Both the position numbers and the translations under genes were made by a program. 64,000 bases of DNA from Paragemmobacter straminiformis (GTDB taxonomy: Bacteria; Pseudomonadota; Alphaproteobacteria; Rhodobacterales; Rhodobacteraceae), in NCBI RefSeq assembly GCF_014243445.1, contig NZ_JACLQD010000004.1, positions 310,001 through 374,000 on the forward strand. The letters run 5' to 3'. The notes under the pieces are model-generated. The model saw only the letters and a list, made by a program, of their open reading frames with translations. It had not been told where the DNA came from and did not search any database. This document shows, in pieces, positions 10,457-20,539 of the stretch; position 1 is the first letter of the stretch, and each line of letters opens with the position of its first letter.

Positions 10457-11437
10457 ATGCGGATGAAGCGGTTGGGGGCATCGGGGTTGCAGGTGTCGGA
10501 GCTGTGTCTGGGCTGCATGACCTATGGCGAACCCTCGCGCGGGGGGCACAGGTGGACCCTGTCCGAGGCCGAGAGCCGCCCGCTGATCCGCGCGGCGGTC
10601 GAGGCGGGGATCAGCTTTCTGGACACGGCCAACATCTATTCGGACGGATCGTCCGAGGAGATTCTGGGCGATTACCTGTGGAGCATCGCACGGCGGGACG
10701 AGATCGTGCTGGCGACCAAGGTGCATGGGGTGATGGAGGCCGAGCCGCATATGCAGGGCCTGTCGCGGCGGGCGATCATGCACAATATCGATGCGAGCCT
10801 GCGGCGGTTGAAGACCGATCATGTGGACCTCTATCAGATCCATCGCTGGGATTACGACACGCCGATTGCCGAGACGATGGAGGCCTTGCACGATGTGGTG
10901 AAGGCGGGCAAGGCGCGGTATCTGGGGGCGTCGAGCATGTTCGCATGGCAATTCGCCAAGGCGCAGGAGGTGGCGCGGGCCAATGGCTGGACGCCGTTCA
11001 TTTCGATGCAGAACCAGATCAACCTGATCTACCGCGAGGAAGAGCGCGAGATGGTGCCGCTGTGCCTTGACCAGGGGGTGGGGATGATCCCGTGGTCGCC
11101 GATGGCGCGGGGGCGGCTGACCCGCCCCTGGGGGACCGAGACGGCGCGGGGGCAGACGGATGCCTATATGCGGGTGCTTTACGACCGGACCGAGGCGGCG
11201 GACCGCGCCGTGATCGAGGCGGTGCAGGAGGTGGCGGCCGAGGTCGGGCGGCCCATGGCGCAGGTGGCGCTGGCATGGGTGCGCCAGAAGGCGGGGGTGA
11301 CGGCGCCGATCATCGGGGTGAGCAAGCCCGCGCAGCTGGCCGAGGCGCTGGCGGGGCTGTCGCTCGAGCTGTCGGCCGATCAGATCGCGCGGCTTGAGGC
11401 GCCCTATGTGCCCCATGCGGTGGCTGGGCACGGCTGA
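10457..11437 (+). CDS. aldo/keto reductase
   Basis: A 326-residue NAD(P)H-dependent (beta/alpha)8 reductase. The catalytic tetrad is visible: Asp and Tyr in FLDTANIYSDG, Lys in VLATKVHG and His in LYQIHRWD. The C-terminal cofactor site reads APIIGVSKPAQL. It resembles the YajO/Tas-type bacterial branch. The ATG at 10457 (MRMKRLGASGL) follows GGAGGG and is preferred to GTG 10433 or ATG 10442. The physiological carbonyl substrate is unknown. Confidence 0.9.
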   Translation: MRMKRLGASGLQVSELCLGCMTYGEPSRGGHRWTLSEAESRPLIRAAVEAGISFLDTANIYSDGSSEEILGDYLWSIARRDEIVLATKVHGVMEAEPHMQGLSRRAIMHNIDASLRRLKTDHVDLYQIHRWDYDTPIAETMEALHDVVKAGKARYLGASSMFAWQFAKAQEVARANGWTPFISMQNQINLIYREEEREMVPLCLDQGVGMIPWSPMARGRLTRPWGTETARGQTDAYMRVLYDRTEAADRAVIEAVQEVAAEVGRPMAQVALAWVRQKAGVTAPIIGVSKPAQLAEALAGLSLELSADQIARLEAPYVPHAVAGHG

Positions 11438-11557
11438 GACGCGGCGCGCGCCCGAAGGGCCAAGCCGATAAAATTGCGGGAATTTTCCCTGCGGGCGCGA
11501 AAACCGCGTTAACCGCTGCCGTTAGACAGTCCTGTGTGCGGGTTGCACGGGTTGGTA

Positions 11558-11863
11558 ATGGTGGCTTTCGGTATGTTTCGCAGGCGCGGCCCGTTTCGGG
11601 CAGGGGCGGGCGAGGGGCGCGCGCTGATGCAGGCGCTGTTGCGGATTCGCGAGATCGGCGAACCCGTGGCCAAGCGTCAGGCGGATGCGACGCTGCGGCA
11701 GGTTCTGGTGACGGAACGCCACGCCGAGGCCATCGCACTGGCGAAGGCATGCCTTTTGCATATCGCAGCCGGACCGGAGCCGCGCGCCGCACTTGTCGCC
11801 GCGCGCTGTCCGGCGCTGCAGGTCAGGCAGGGCGTTAACGGATCGGCAAGGCAGGCGGGCTAG
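11558..11863 (+). CDS. small uncharacterised protein, first of two tandem paralogues
   Basis: About 101 residues and predicted all-helical. It shares a pattern with the next gene: an LxRIRxxGE start, an RQVL centre and an IAAGPxPRAALxAA end. No known domain is recognised. The start is uncertain, with ATG 11558 or 11573 possible and no strong ribosome site. No membrane segment or signal peptide is seen. It lies 120 bp after the aldo/keto reductase and 24 bp before its paralogue, so the two are probably co-transcribed. Confidence 0.6.
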   Translation: MVAFGMFRRRGPFRAGAGEGRALMQALLRIREIGEPVAKRQADATLRQVLVTERHAEAIALAKACLLHIAAGPEPRAALVAARCPALQVRQGVNGSARQAG

Positions 11864-11886
11864 GCTTTGCCGCAAGGGAGGATGGG

Positions 11887-12198
11887 ATGCGGGCATTCTG
11901 GACGGCACGGACGGGACGCACGGCACCGGAAGGCGGGGCCTTCGGGATTGCCTTGACGCGGATCAGGCTGGCGGGCGAGGGCTGGGCCGCCGCCGAGGCG
12001 GAAGCCGCCTTCCGGCAGGTGCTGGGCGAGGGGGCGCGGCCCGACCTTGCCCGCCGCTCGCTCGAGCGGATCGCGGCGGGGCCGGACCCGCGGGCTGCCC
12101 TGATCGCCGCAGGTGCGCTGCGGATGGTTGCGGCAGGCGAGGCTGCGGCTGCGGTTCAGTCTGACGCGACGGACGCGACGGGGTCTGCGAGGAAGTAG
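11887..12198 (+). CDS. small uncharacterised protein, second of two tandem paralogues
   Basis: A 103-residue protein with a GGGAGG ribosome site 5 nt before ATG 11887. Residues ~23-85 repeat the pattern of the gene before it (ALTRIRLAGE, FRQVL, ERIAAGPDPRAALIAAGAL), so the pair arose by tandem duplication. The last ~15 residues (SDATDATGSARK) come from a short DNA repeat and overlap the 3' end of the opposite-strand small membrane protein gene by 43 bp. The function is unknown. Confidence 0.65.
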   Translation: MRAFWTARTGRTAPEGGAFGIALTRIRLAGEGWAAAEAEAAFRQVLGEGARPDLARRSLERIAAGPDPRAALIAAGALRMVAAGEAAAAVQSDATDATGSARK

Positions 12199-12326
12199 CC
12201 TTCGGGTGCGAACAGAACCGCGAGGATGGCGACATAGGCCAGCGTGAACAATGCGATCGGTGCCCAGTTCGAGGGCGTAGAACCGGATCGGCCCGAGGCG
12301 GGGCCGAGAGAGTGGGTCTTTCGCAT
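12156..12326 (-). CDS. small single-pass membrane protein
   Basis: A 56-residue protein with a polar N-terminus (MRKTHSLGPASGRSGS), one hydrophobic helix (about 22-40, WAPIALFTLAYVAILAVLF) and a short acidic tail. It is convergent with, and overlaps by 43 bp, the small gene ending at 12198. No homologue is recognised. Its tail overlaps low-complexity DNA, but the compact leader-plus-helix layout argues for a real gene. Confidence 0.5.
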   Translation of the reverse strand: MRKTHSLGPASGRSGSTPSNWAPIALFTLAYVAILAVLFAPEGYFLADPVASVASD

Positions 12327-12559
12327 GGCAGTGCGCTCCGACGTGATTGATTGACACAGTATAGTCGCATTCCGTGAAGCGAGGGTTCCGAAGAATCTGG
12401 CGGATGCGGAATATTGTTCCGGATCGGCGGAATATCGCGGACACGGTCGCGGATTTCCGCGCGGATCGGCGCGCGAGGGGGAATAATTTTTCTGCATCTG
12501 CGGAATCGGGCGCTGCGCTGCGGCGGCTGGCCCCGCGATGGCGGGGGCGCACAAGGCAA

Positions 12560-12585
12560 ACGGGCGCCCGTTGCGGGGCGCCCGT
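12560..12585 (-). terminator. hairpin terminator downstream of efp
   Basis: A 10-bp perfect stem ACGGGCGCCC / GGGCGCCCGT with a 6-nt loop, followed on the minus strand by TTT. It sits about 57 bp past the efp stop codon. Confidence 0.7.
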
Positions 12586-12588
12586 GAG

Positions 12589-12620
12589 GTCGTGGAGTCG
12601 TGAAGTCGTGGGGTCGTGCC
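12589..12620. repeat. four tandem 8-bp GTCGTGNN units
   Basis: GTCGTGGA, GTCGTGAA, GTCGTGGG and GTCGTGCC stand head to tail between the efp terminator hairpin and the efp stop. A GGCCCGCGCC duplication follows at about 12620-12638. This is a likely slippage-prone microsatellite with no evident function. Confidence 0.7.
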
Positions 12621-12641
12621 GGCCCGCGCCGGCCCGCGCGA

Positions 12642-13208
12642 TCAGTCGCGGGCGCGTTCGACGTAAGAGCGGTCTTCGGTGTTGATGATGATGCGGGTGC
12701 CGGCGCCGATATGGGGCGGAACCATCACGCGCACGCCGTTCGAGCACATGGCGGGCTTGTAGGAGGACGAGGCGGTCTGGCCTTTGACGACAGGCTCGGT
12801 CTCGGTGATCTCGACGGTCACTTTCTGCGGCAGTTCGAGGGCGATGCACACGCCTTCGAAGGTTTTCAGATAGACCTTGATGCCTTCGGACAGGAACACG
12901 TCGTCTTCGCCCACGACATCGGGGGAGACGGTGATCTGTTCGTAAGAGGCCGGTTCCATGAAGTGGAAGCCTTCGCCGTCGCTGTAGAGAAAGTCGTATT
13001 CGCGTTCGTCGACGGTGGCTTTCTCGACCATCTCGGTCGTGCGCCAGCGTTCGGCGACCTTAACCCCGTCGGAGATGCGGCGCATGTCGACCGAGGTGGT
13101 CGGCGTGCCCTTGCCGGGATGGAAATTCTCGGCCTTGAGGACGGCGTAGAGGCGGCCGTCCATCTCGACGACATTGCCCTTGCGGAGGGAGGAGGCGATG
13201 ACTTTCAC
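12642..13208 (-). CDS. efp: translation elongation factor P
   Basis: A 188-residue EF-P, which relieves ribosome stalling at polyproline. It has three beta-barrel domains. The tip loop of domain I reads FHPGKGTP, with Lys33 in the position that receives beta-lysine. The C-terminal [17 protein letters not shown] matches domain III. The gene is divergent from epmA (117 bp apart), whose product attaches beta-lysine to this Lys. The lysine 2,3-aminomutase partner EpmB is not in the window. Confidence 0.96.
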   Translation of the reverse strand: MKVIASSLRKGNVVEMDGRLYAVLKAENFHPGKGTPTTSVDMRRISDGVKVAERWRTTEMVEKATVDEREYDFLYSDGEGFHFMEPASYEQITVSPDVVGEDDVFLSEGIKVYLKTFEGVCIALELPQKVTVEITETEPVVKGQTASSSYKPAMCSNGVRVMVPPHIGAGTRIIINTEDRSYVERARD

Positions 13209-13325
13209 GGGGTCGTTTCCTTGCGGTTTCGGACGGGGGCGCGTATTTGCGCCCCGTATTCAGGATATGCTGGCGCGGCATCTAGCGCATCTTTGCGGAA
13301 ATCTCAAACCGAAAGCGGGCAGGTC

Positions 13326-14363
13326 ATGGAAGGTGCGTGGTGGGAGCGGGGGCGGCATGCGGACCGGCGGGGGGTGCTGCTGGCGCGGAACCGGATTCAG
13401 GCGGCCATCCGTGGCTGGCTGGCAGAGCGCGACTTTGTCGAGGTGGACCCCGTGGCGCTTCAGGTCAGCCCCGGCAACGAGGCGCATCTGCATGCCTTTG
13501 CCACCGAGGCCATCGGCAATGACGGGGTGGCGCGGCGGATGTATCTGCACACCAGCCCCGAATTCGCGATGAAAAAGCTGCTGGCGGCGGGCGAGACGCG
13601 GATCGCGGCCTTTGCCCATGTCTGGCGCAACCGCGAGCGGGGGGCGCTGCACAGCCCCGAGTTCACCATGCTCGAATGGTATCGGGTGGCTGAGGATTAC
13701 GCCGTGCTGATGGAGGATACCGCCGCGTTCCTGCGTCTGGCGGTGCGGGCGGCGGGGTCGGAGGTCTTGCGCTTTCGCGGGCGCGCGTGCGACCCGTTCC
13801 AGCCCTATGAGCGGCTGAGCGTGGCCGAAGCCTTTGCGCGCCATGCGGGGGTGGACCTGCTGGCCACCATCGGGCCGGACGGGGAAACCGATGCCGGGGC
13901 GCTGCGGGGGCAGGTGCAGGCGGCGGGGGTGCGGGTCGCCGGGGATGACACGTGGTCGGATATGCTGAGCCGCTGTCTTTCGGAAAAGGTCGAGCCGCAG
14001 CTGGGGCTGGGGCGGATCACCATGCTTGACCGCTATCCGGCCGCCGAGGCGGCGCTGGCGCGGCCCGTGGCGGGTGACGGGCGGGTTGCGGAACGCTTCG
14101 AGGTCTATGCCTGCGGGGTGGAACTGGCCAACGGTTTCGGAGAGTTGACCAATCCGGCCGAACAGCGGCGGCGCTTCGGGTTGGAGATGGACGAGAAGGC
14201 GCGGGTCTACGGCGAACGCTATCCGCTGGACGAGGATTTTCTGGCCGCCTTGGGCCATATGCCCGATGCGAGCGGGATCGCGCTGGGCTTTGACCGGCTG
14301 GTGATGCTGGCCACCGGCGCGCCGCGCATCGACGATGTGATCTGGGTGCCTGTGGCGGGCTAG
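13326..14363 (+). CDS. epmA: EF-P–(R)-beta-lysine ligase (GenX/PoxA)
   Basis: A 345-residue truncated class II lysyl-tRNA-synthetase-like enzyme without the anticodon-binding domain. Motif 2 reads VWRNRERGALHSPEFTMLEWYR. Motif 3 is ASGIALGFDRLVMLATG, with the catalytic Arg in DRL. The active-site patch YACGVELANGFGELTNP matches LysRS. It charges beta-lysine onto EF-P Lys33. ATG 13326 begins MEGAWWERGRHADRR, the expected GenX N-terminus. The divergent efp gene next door supports the call. Confidence 0.93.
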   Translation: MEGAWWERGRHADRRGVLLARNRIQAAIRGWLAERDFVEVDPVALQVSPGNEAHLHAFATEAIGNDGVARRMYLHTSPEFAMKKLLAAGETRIAAFAHVWRNRERGALHSPEFTMLEWYRVAEDYAVLMEDTAAFLRLAVRAAGSEVLRFRGRACDPFQPYERLSVAEAFARHAGVDLLATIGPDGETDAGALRGQVQAAGVRVAGDDTWSDMLSRCLSEKVEPQLGLGRITMLDRYPAAEAALARPVAGDGRVAERFEVYACGVELANGFGELTNPAEQRRRFGLEMDEKARVYGERYPLDEDFLAALGHMPDASGIALGFDRLVMLATGAPRIDDVIWVPVAG

Positions 14364-14479
14364 GCGCCTTGCGCCGGATCGGGCTGCGATCGGGGCTGCG
14401 CTTTCGCGTGTGACTTCGGCACTGGTCTGCATTTGCGGGGGGATTTACGCTTGGCCCCGAGGCTGCGCGGATGTGGGGG

Positions 14480-14515
14480 CCAGACGGGTGGCCAGACGGG
14501 TGGGCAGACGGGTGG
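14480..14515. repeat. three 12-bp tandem repeats in a 305-bp intergenic gap
   Basis: CAGACGGGTGG occurs at 14481, 14493 and 14505, a strict 12-bp period, between epmA and the MopB-like gene. The rest of the 14,364-14,674 gap shows no gene. Confidence 0.75.
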
Positions 14516-14674
14516 CGGGGCGGTGTTTGCGCCCCGGATCGTGCCGGACTGCGGAAAAAGCGCAGGCGCGGCCCGATTTCGAGACGAAAGATGATGACAT
14601 TACCTCCTTTGGATAGATGCAAGAAAGCGCGGATCAGTCGTAATGAGGCGCGGGGATAAACAGGGGAAATGGAT

Positions 14675-15190
14675 ATGGGTTTTGTGAAAGTGTTGGCGGC
14701 TGTGGCGGCCTTGGGTTTCTCGGGGTGGAGCGCAGAGGCGGGCGAACCGCTGCCGGCACCGACCGGCGAGGTGGTGCTGACCGTGACCGGCCAGATCGAC
14801 CGCACCAATGCGGGCGATGCGGCCGAATTCGATCTGGCGATGTTGCAGGCGCTTGATCCGGTCACGGTGACCACCTCGACCATCTGGACGGACGGGGTGC
14901 AGGAGTTCCGCGGCGTGTCGCTGGAGCGTCTGATGAAGGAAGTCGGCGCGACGGGCGGCATGATCGCGGCCTCGGCGCTGAACGACTATACGGTGCAGAT
15001 CCCGATGACCGATGCGGTCGAGGGTGGCGCCGTGCTGGCCTTTGAAGCGAACGGGGCCGAGCTGTCGGTGCGCGACAAGGGCCCGCTCTGGGTGATCTAC
15101 CCCTACGACTCGAGCAAGGACTACCAGAGCGAGGTGGTCTATGCCCGGTCGATCTGGCAGGTCGCCAAGATGGACATCGCGGCCGAGTAA
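14675..15190 (+). CDS. exported oxidoreductase molybdopterin-binding-domain-like protein
   Basis: About 171 residues. A Sec signal peptide (MGFVKVLAAVAALGFSGWSAEA) precedes a small domain resembling the sulfite-oxidase-type molybdopterin-binding fold, with the conserved FRGVSLERLMKEVGA strand-helix and an SSKDYQSEVVYARSIWQV end. It has no cysteine, so no molybdenum ligand can be provided; proteins of this type may bind another ligand. ATG 14675 has AGGGGA 7 nt upstream and is preferred to ATG 14669. A strong terminator follows, so it is monocistronic. Confidence 0.75.
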   Translation: MGFVKVLAAVAALGFSGWSAEAGEPLPAPTGEVVLTVTGQIDRTNAGDAAEFDLAMLQALDPVTVTTSTIWTDGVQEFRGVSLERLMKEVGATGGMIAASALNDYTVQIPMTDAVEGGAVLAFEANGAELSVRDKGPLWVIYPYDSSKDYQSEVVYARSIWQVAKMDIAAE

Positions 15191-15216
15191 GGCCACCGGA
15201 TCGCTTGCCAAGACGG

Positions 15217-15248
15217 AAGGCGCCGCCCATATCGGGCTGGCGCCTTTT
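15217..15248 (+). terminator. rho-independent terminator
   Basis: Stem AAGGCGCC-GCCC / GGGC-T-GGCGCCTT with loop ATATC, running into TTTT, 27 bp after the stop of the molybdopterin-domain gene. Confidence 0.85.
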
Positions 15249-15271
15249 CAATTGGCGCGAGGGAGCCTGAC

Positions 15272-16756
15272 ATGAGCCTTGCCGCCTTTCGCTTCGACAA
15301 CAGCTATGTGCGCGCGCTTCCCGGGACGTTCCTGCCGGTGCGGCCCGCCGTTGCCCCCGCGCCGCGGCTGGTGGTGCTGAACGAGGGGCTGGCCGCGGAG
15401 CTTGGCCTTGGGCTGGGCGATGCGGCGGCGGTGGCCGAGGTGCTGTCGGGGCGCGCCGTGCCGGACGGGGCCGAGCCTGTGGCGCAGGCCTATGCGGGCC
15501 ACCAGTTCGGCGGCTTTTCGGCACAGCTTGGCGACGGGCGTGCTGTTCTGCTGGGCGAGGTGGTGGACCGCGCCGGACAGCGGCGGGACATCGCGCTGAA
15601 GGGGTCGGGCCGGACGCCGTTCTCGCGCGGGGGGGACGGCAAGGCGGCGCTTGGGCCGATGCTGCGGGAATATCTGCTGGGCGAGGCGATGCATGCCTTG
15701 GGCATTCCCACGACGCGCGCCCTGGCCGTGGTGGCGACGGGCGAGGATGTGCTGCGCGAGGTGGCCTTGCCCGGTGCGGTGCTGACGCGGGTCGCGGCGA
15801 GCCACATCCGTGTGGGGACCTTTCAGTTCTTTGCGGCACGGGGCGATCTGGCGCAGGTGAAGGCTTTGGCCGATTACACCATCGCGCGGCATTATCCCGA
15901 CTGTGCGGGGGCCGCGAACCCCTATCTGGCGCTGTTCGATGCCGTGGTGGCCGCGCAGGCGCGGCTGATCGCGCAGTGGATGGGGGTGGGGTTCATCCAC
16001 GGCGTGATGAATACCGACAACATGGCGTTGTCGGGCGAGACCATCGACTATGGCCCCTGTGCCTTTATGGAAGGCTATGCCGAGGGGACGGTGTTTTCCT
16101 CGATCGACCATACGGGGCGCTATGCCTATGGCAACCAGCCGCTGATTCTGGGCTGGAACCTTGCGCGGCTGGCCGAGGCGCTGCTGTCGCTGTTCGATGC
16201 CGACGGGGACAGGGCCGTCGATCTGGCCAACGGGCGGCTCGAGGGGATCGCCGGGCGCTATCGGGCGGAGTGGCTGGCGGTGATGCGGGCCAAGCTCGCG
16301 CTGGAGGGCACGGGCGAGGACCATGCCGATCTGGTGGAGGGGTTGCTTGCGGCGATGGCGGGGCAGGAGGCCGACTGGACGCTGACCTTCCGGCGGCTTG
16401 CGGATGCGGTGGCAGGCGACGGATCAGAAGGGGGGGCAGCGGGCGGATCAGCCGACGGGTCAGCGGACGGGGCGATCCTGCCGCTTTTCGCGGACCCCGC
16501 CGCGATGCGGGCATGGTTGCCGCGCTGGCGCGGCCGTTTGGGCGCGTGGGCCGCAGCGCGGTTGCGGGCGGCCAATCCGGCGGTCATTCCGCGCAACCAT
16601 CGCGTCGAGGCCGCGCTCGATGCGGCGACGGCGGGCGATATGGGGCCGTTCCATGCGCTGCTGGCGGCGGTGACGCGGCCCTTTGACGAGGACGAGGCCT
16701 TCATGCTGCCCGCGCCCTCGGGGTTCGGGCGCTATGTGACCTATTGCGGGACGTGA
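15272..16756 (+). CDS. selO: protein adenylyltransferase SelO (YdiU/UPF0061)
   Basis: A 494-residue pseudokinase that transfers AMP to Ser/Thr/Tyr of redox proteins. Hallmarks are YAGHQFGGFSAQLGDGRA, the P-loop-like KGSGRTPFSRGGDGKA with the conserved Lys and Arg, RVAASHIRVGTFQFF, GVMNTDNM and the metal-binding DYGPCAF. The C-terminus ends with a cysteine (YCGT), in the place of the selenocysteine of animal SelO. It has its own GGGAG ribosome site and stands alone between a terminator and the XRE-cupin gene. Confidence 0.93.
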   Translation: MSLAAFRFDNSYVRALPGTFLPVRPAVAPAPRLVVLNEGLAAELGLGLGDAAAVAEVLSGRAVPDGAEPVAQAYAGHQFGGFSAQLGDGRAVLLGEVVDRAGQRRDIALKGSGRTPFSRGGDGKAALGPMLREYLLGEAMHALGIPTTRALAVVATGEDVLREVALPGAVLTRVAASHIRVGTFQFFAARGDLAQVKALADYTIARHYPDCAGAANPYLALFDAVVAAQARLIAQWMGVGFIHGVMNTDNMALSGETIDYGPCAFMEGYAEGTVFSSIDHTGRYAYGNQPLILGWNLARLAEALLSLFDADGDRAVDLANGRLEGIAGRYRAEWLAVMRAKLALEGTGEDHADLVEGLLAAMAGQEADWTLTFRRLADAVAGDGSEGGAAGGSADGSADGAILPLFADPAAMRAWLPRWRGRLGAWAAARLRAANPAVIPRNHRVEAALDAATAGDMGPFHALLAAVTRPFDEDEAFMLPAPSGFGRYVTYCGT

Positions 16757-16874
16757 CCGGAATTTGACGCAAATTCCGCCTGCGCCGCCGGGGCCGGGGC
16801 CGCGGCGGACCCGTGCGCGGAAGATGCGTCATTTTCCGCTTCCGTTGCCGCGAGGCGGGGTGCATCCTTCGGGC

Positions 16875-17435
16875 ATGGACCAGCGGACCGACATCACCGA
16901 AAGACTGGCGCTGTCGCTGCGCGAGACGCGGCGGGCGCGGGGCCTGTCGCTGGATGCGGTGGCCAAGCTGTCGGGTGTGTCGCGGTCGATGGTGAGCCAG
17001 ATCGAGCGCGGGGAAAGCAGCCCCACCGTGGCGACGCTGTGGAACCTGACGCAGGCCTTGCAGGTGGATTTCGCGGGGCTTCTGGGTGCGGCGCCCGCGC
17101 GGGGCATCACCGTGACGCGGGCCGCCGCCGCGCCCGTGATCGCGGGGCGGGGCGAGGGGGTGACGATCCGGATTCTCTCTCCTGCCGAAACCGTGGGCGA
17201 GCACGAGGTTTACGATCTGGCCTTTGCCGCCGGGGGGGCGCTGGTGTCCTCGGCCCATTCGGCGGGGTGCCGCGAGCATCTGACGGTGATCGAGGGTGCG
17301 CTGACGGTGCGGTCGGGCGACGAGGCCGAGCATCTGGGCGCGGGCGATGTGGCGCGCTATGCCGCCGACCGCCCGCACGAGATACGGGCCGAGGGCGGGG
17401 CCGCGCGGGCCATTCTGATCGTGCAGGACAGTTGA
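16875..17435 (+). CDS. XRE-family regulator with cupin sensor domain
   Basis: A 186-residue regulator. An N-terminal XRE helix-turn-helix (about 10-65, LDAVAKLSGVSRSMVSQIERGESSPTV split over two helices) is followed by a C-terminal cupin (about 105-180, REHLTVIEGALTVRSGDE). This PuuR/SutR-like group senses amino acids, polyamines or their products. It lies just upstream of kbl-tdh on the same strand, with two TTCCGC/GCGGAA inverted repeats between, which suggests control of threonine catabolism. ATG 16875 is used; the longer frame begins in low-complexity DNA. Confidence 0.85.
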   Translation: MDQRTDITERLALSLRETRRARGLSLDAVAKLSGVSRSMVSQIERGESSPTVATLWNLTQALQVDFAGLLGAAPARGITVTRAAAAPVIAGRGEGVTIRILSPAETVGEHEVYDLAFAAGGALVSSAHSAGCREHLTVIEGALTVRSGDEAEHLGAGDVARYAADRPHEIRAEGGAARAILIVQDS

Positions 17436-17535
17436 GCGGTCTGCCGCCGTTGCGCGGCGGGGCGGGCGGTTTTCGAGTATTTGGGCAAGGCTGAAGGCGC
17501 AAGTTTGGTGCTTTGGTCGCGGTTTTTCCGGCATT

Positions 17536-17551
17536 GCGGAATTTATTCCGC
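17536..17551. promoter_or_regulatory. inverted repeat GCGGAA-N4-TTCCGC upstream of kbl
   Basis: A perfect 6-bp dyad 60-75 bp before the kbl start. A second, imperfect TTCCG-N6-CGGAA dyad follows at 17584-17599, directly before the start codon. They are likely binding sites for the upstream XRE-cupin protein; this is inferred from position. Confidence 0.5.
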
Positions 17552-17583
17552 TATGTTGACGGATCGGGCGGGCTGTGCGATGC

Positions 17584-17599
17584 TTCCGATATAGCGGAA
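17584..17599. promoter_or_regulatory. second TTCCG/CGGAA dyad overlapping the kbl leader
   Basis: TTCCG (17584-17588), six bases, CGGAA (17595-17599), 11 bp before the kbl ATG. It shares half-sites with the dyad at 17536, in the reverse half-site order. A protein bound here would block ribosome or polymerase access. Confidence 0.4.
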
Positions 17600-17610
17600 A
17601 GGGTTCTGTC

Positions 17611-18800
<1,190 letters not shown>

Positions 18801-18804
<4 letters not shown>

Positions 18805-19838
18805 GCAACGAGATGAAGGCGCTGGTGAAGGCCAAGGCAGAGCCGGGGCTGTGGATGGAGCGCCGCCCCGTGCCCGAGATCGGCCCCGACGATGTGCTGA
18901 TCCGCATAAGGAAGACCGGCATCTGCGGGACGGATATCCATATCTGGAACTGGGACGAATGGGCGGCGCGGACCGTTCCCGTGCCGCTGGTCACGGGGCA
19001 TGAATTCGCGGGCGAGATCGTCGAGATCGGGCGCAATGTCGAGGGGCTGTCCATCGGGCAGCGCTGTTCGGGCGAGGGGCATCTGATCGGGCGGCATTCG
19101 CGGCAAAGCCGTGCAGGCAAGTTCCACCTTGACCCCGAGACGCGGGGGATCGGGGTGAACGAGCCCGGCGCTTTCGCGGAATACCTGCGGCTTCCGGCAT
19201 TCAACGTGGTGCCGCTTCCCGAGGCCATCGACGACGAGATCGGGGCGATCCTCGACCCGTTGGGCAATGCGGTGCATACGGCGCTGAGCTTCGATCTGGT
19301 GGGCGAGGATGTGCTGATCACGGGGGCGGGGCCGATCGGGATCATGGCTGCCGCCGTGGCGCGGCACGTGGGGGCGCGGCATGTGGTGATCACGGATGTG
19401 AACCCCGCACGGCTGAAACTGGCGGCCGAGGTCGCGGATGTGATGCCTGTGAACGTGGCCGAAGAGCAGCTTTCGGACGTGAAGGCGCGGTTGAAGATGA
19501 CCGAGGGGTTCGATGTCGGCATGGAGATGAGCGGCAATCAGGCCGCACTCGACCAGATGGTCGAGAACCTTGTGATGGGGGGGCGGATCGCCATGCTGGG
19601 CATCCCGCCGGGCAAAAGCCCCGTCGACTGGAGCCGGATTGTGTTCAAGGCGATCACGATCAAGGGGGTCTACGGGCGCGAGATCTTCGAGACTTGGTAC
19701 AAGATGATCGCCATGCTGGAAAACGGGCTGGATGTGCGCAAGGTGATTACGCACCGCTTCCGCGTGGATGATTTTGCCGAAGGCTTCGCCGCGATGCGCT
19801 CGGGGTTGTCGGGGAAGGTCGTTCTCGACTGGGGCTGA
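18801..19838 (+). CDS. tdh: L-threonine 3-dehydrogenase lacking the structural-zinc cysteines
   Basis: A 345-residue medium-chain dehydrogenase oxidising threonine to 2-amino-3-oxobutyrate with NAD+. The catalytic zinc site is intact ([21 protein letters not shown]), as is the NAD fold ([18 protein letters not shown]), and the C-terminus [17 protein letters not shown] is typical. The four cysteines that hold the structural zinc in E. coli Tdh are absent: the stretch after CSGEGH reads [17 protein letters not shown], with Gly, Ser, Ser and Asp in their places. The enzyme probably folds without that zinc. It is coupled to kbl by ATGA overlap. Confidence 0.95.
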
Positions 19839-20185
19839 GGCGTTTGCGGCTGTGGCGGGGGCAAATCTTCCGCTGCCTGCCCGAACGGACCGATGGCGAA
19901 ACCGCCGTGCCGCCCGACGGATCGGCGGGGCGCGCGGTTGGCTGTTTCCCCTTCATCCTTGAAAAATAATCCTGGGAGGGGTGCGGGGAGGGCAGGCGGC
20001 CCTCACCGCTTGGGCGGGCAGGGCGCGCGGCGGGGGGCCCGTGCGGTTGCGCCGTGCGGTTGCGCCGTGCGGTTGCGCCGTGCGGTTCTGGCGGCGGGGG
20101 GAAGGTTCCGGCGGGAAATCGGCACGCAGCGGGCCATCGGGGGCTTGCGCGGCGCGGCGGGGTCGTATAGTCGGACAACGCTCTC

Positions 20186-20259
20186 GGCGGGTTGGCGGAG
20201 AGGTTACGCAGCGGATTGCAAATCCGTGAAGACCGGTTCGATTCCGGTACCCGCCTCCA
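20186..20259 (+). tRNA. tRNA-Cys (GCA)
   Basis: A 74-nt cloverleaf. The acceptor stem is GGCGGGT/ACCCGCC, the anticodon stem-loop GGATT-GCA-AATCC with GCA at 20218-20220, and the T-arm CCGGTTCGATTCCGG. Discriminator U73 is followed by an encoded CCA. U73 is the tRNA-Cys identity base. Confidence 0.97.
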
Positions 20260-20539
20260 GAGCTTTCCCCTTGAAAACAAAACAAGAAACCTGACGTATC
20301 AGGCGTTTGGGCTGTTGCCGTTCCGGGTTGTGCAAGCCCTTTGCGGGCGCGGTGGCCGAATCTTTTCAGGGAAAGACCGGGTGGCTGACGCCGCCCTTTG
20401 GGGGAAGTGGACGGATCGCCTGCGCCCTGCCTGCGGTCTTTGCCTGCGTGGTGAAGGACTGCCGCATCTGCGCCGGGCGGGCACCTGCGCCGAGGTTCGG
20501 GGCGATGCTGGTGGTGGTTTGCAGTCTCGCGTGCTGTGG

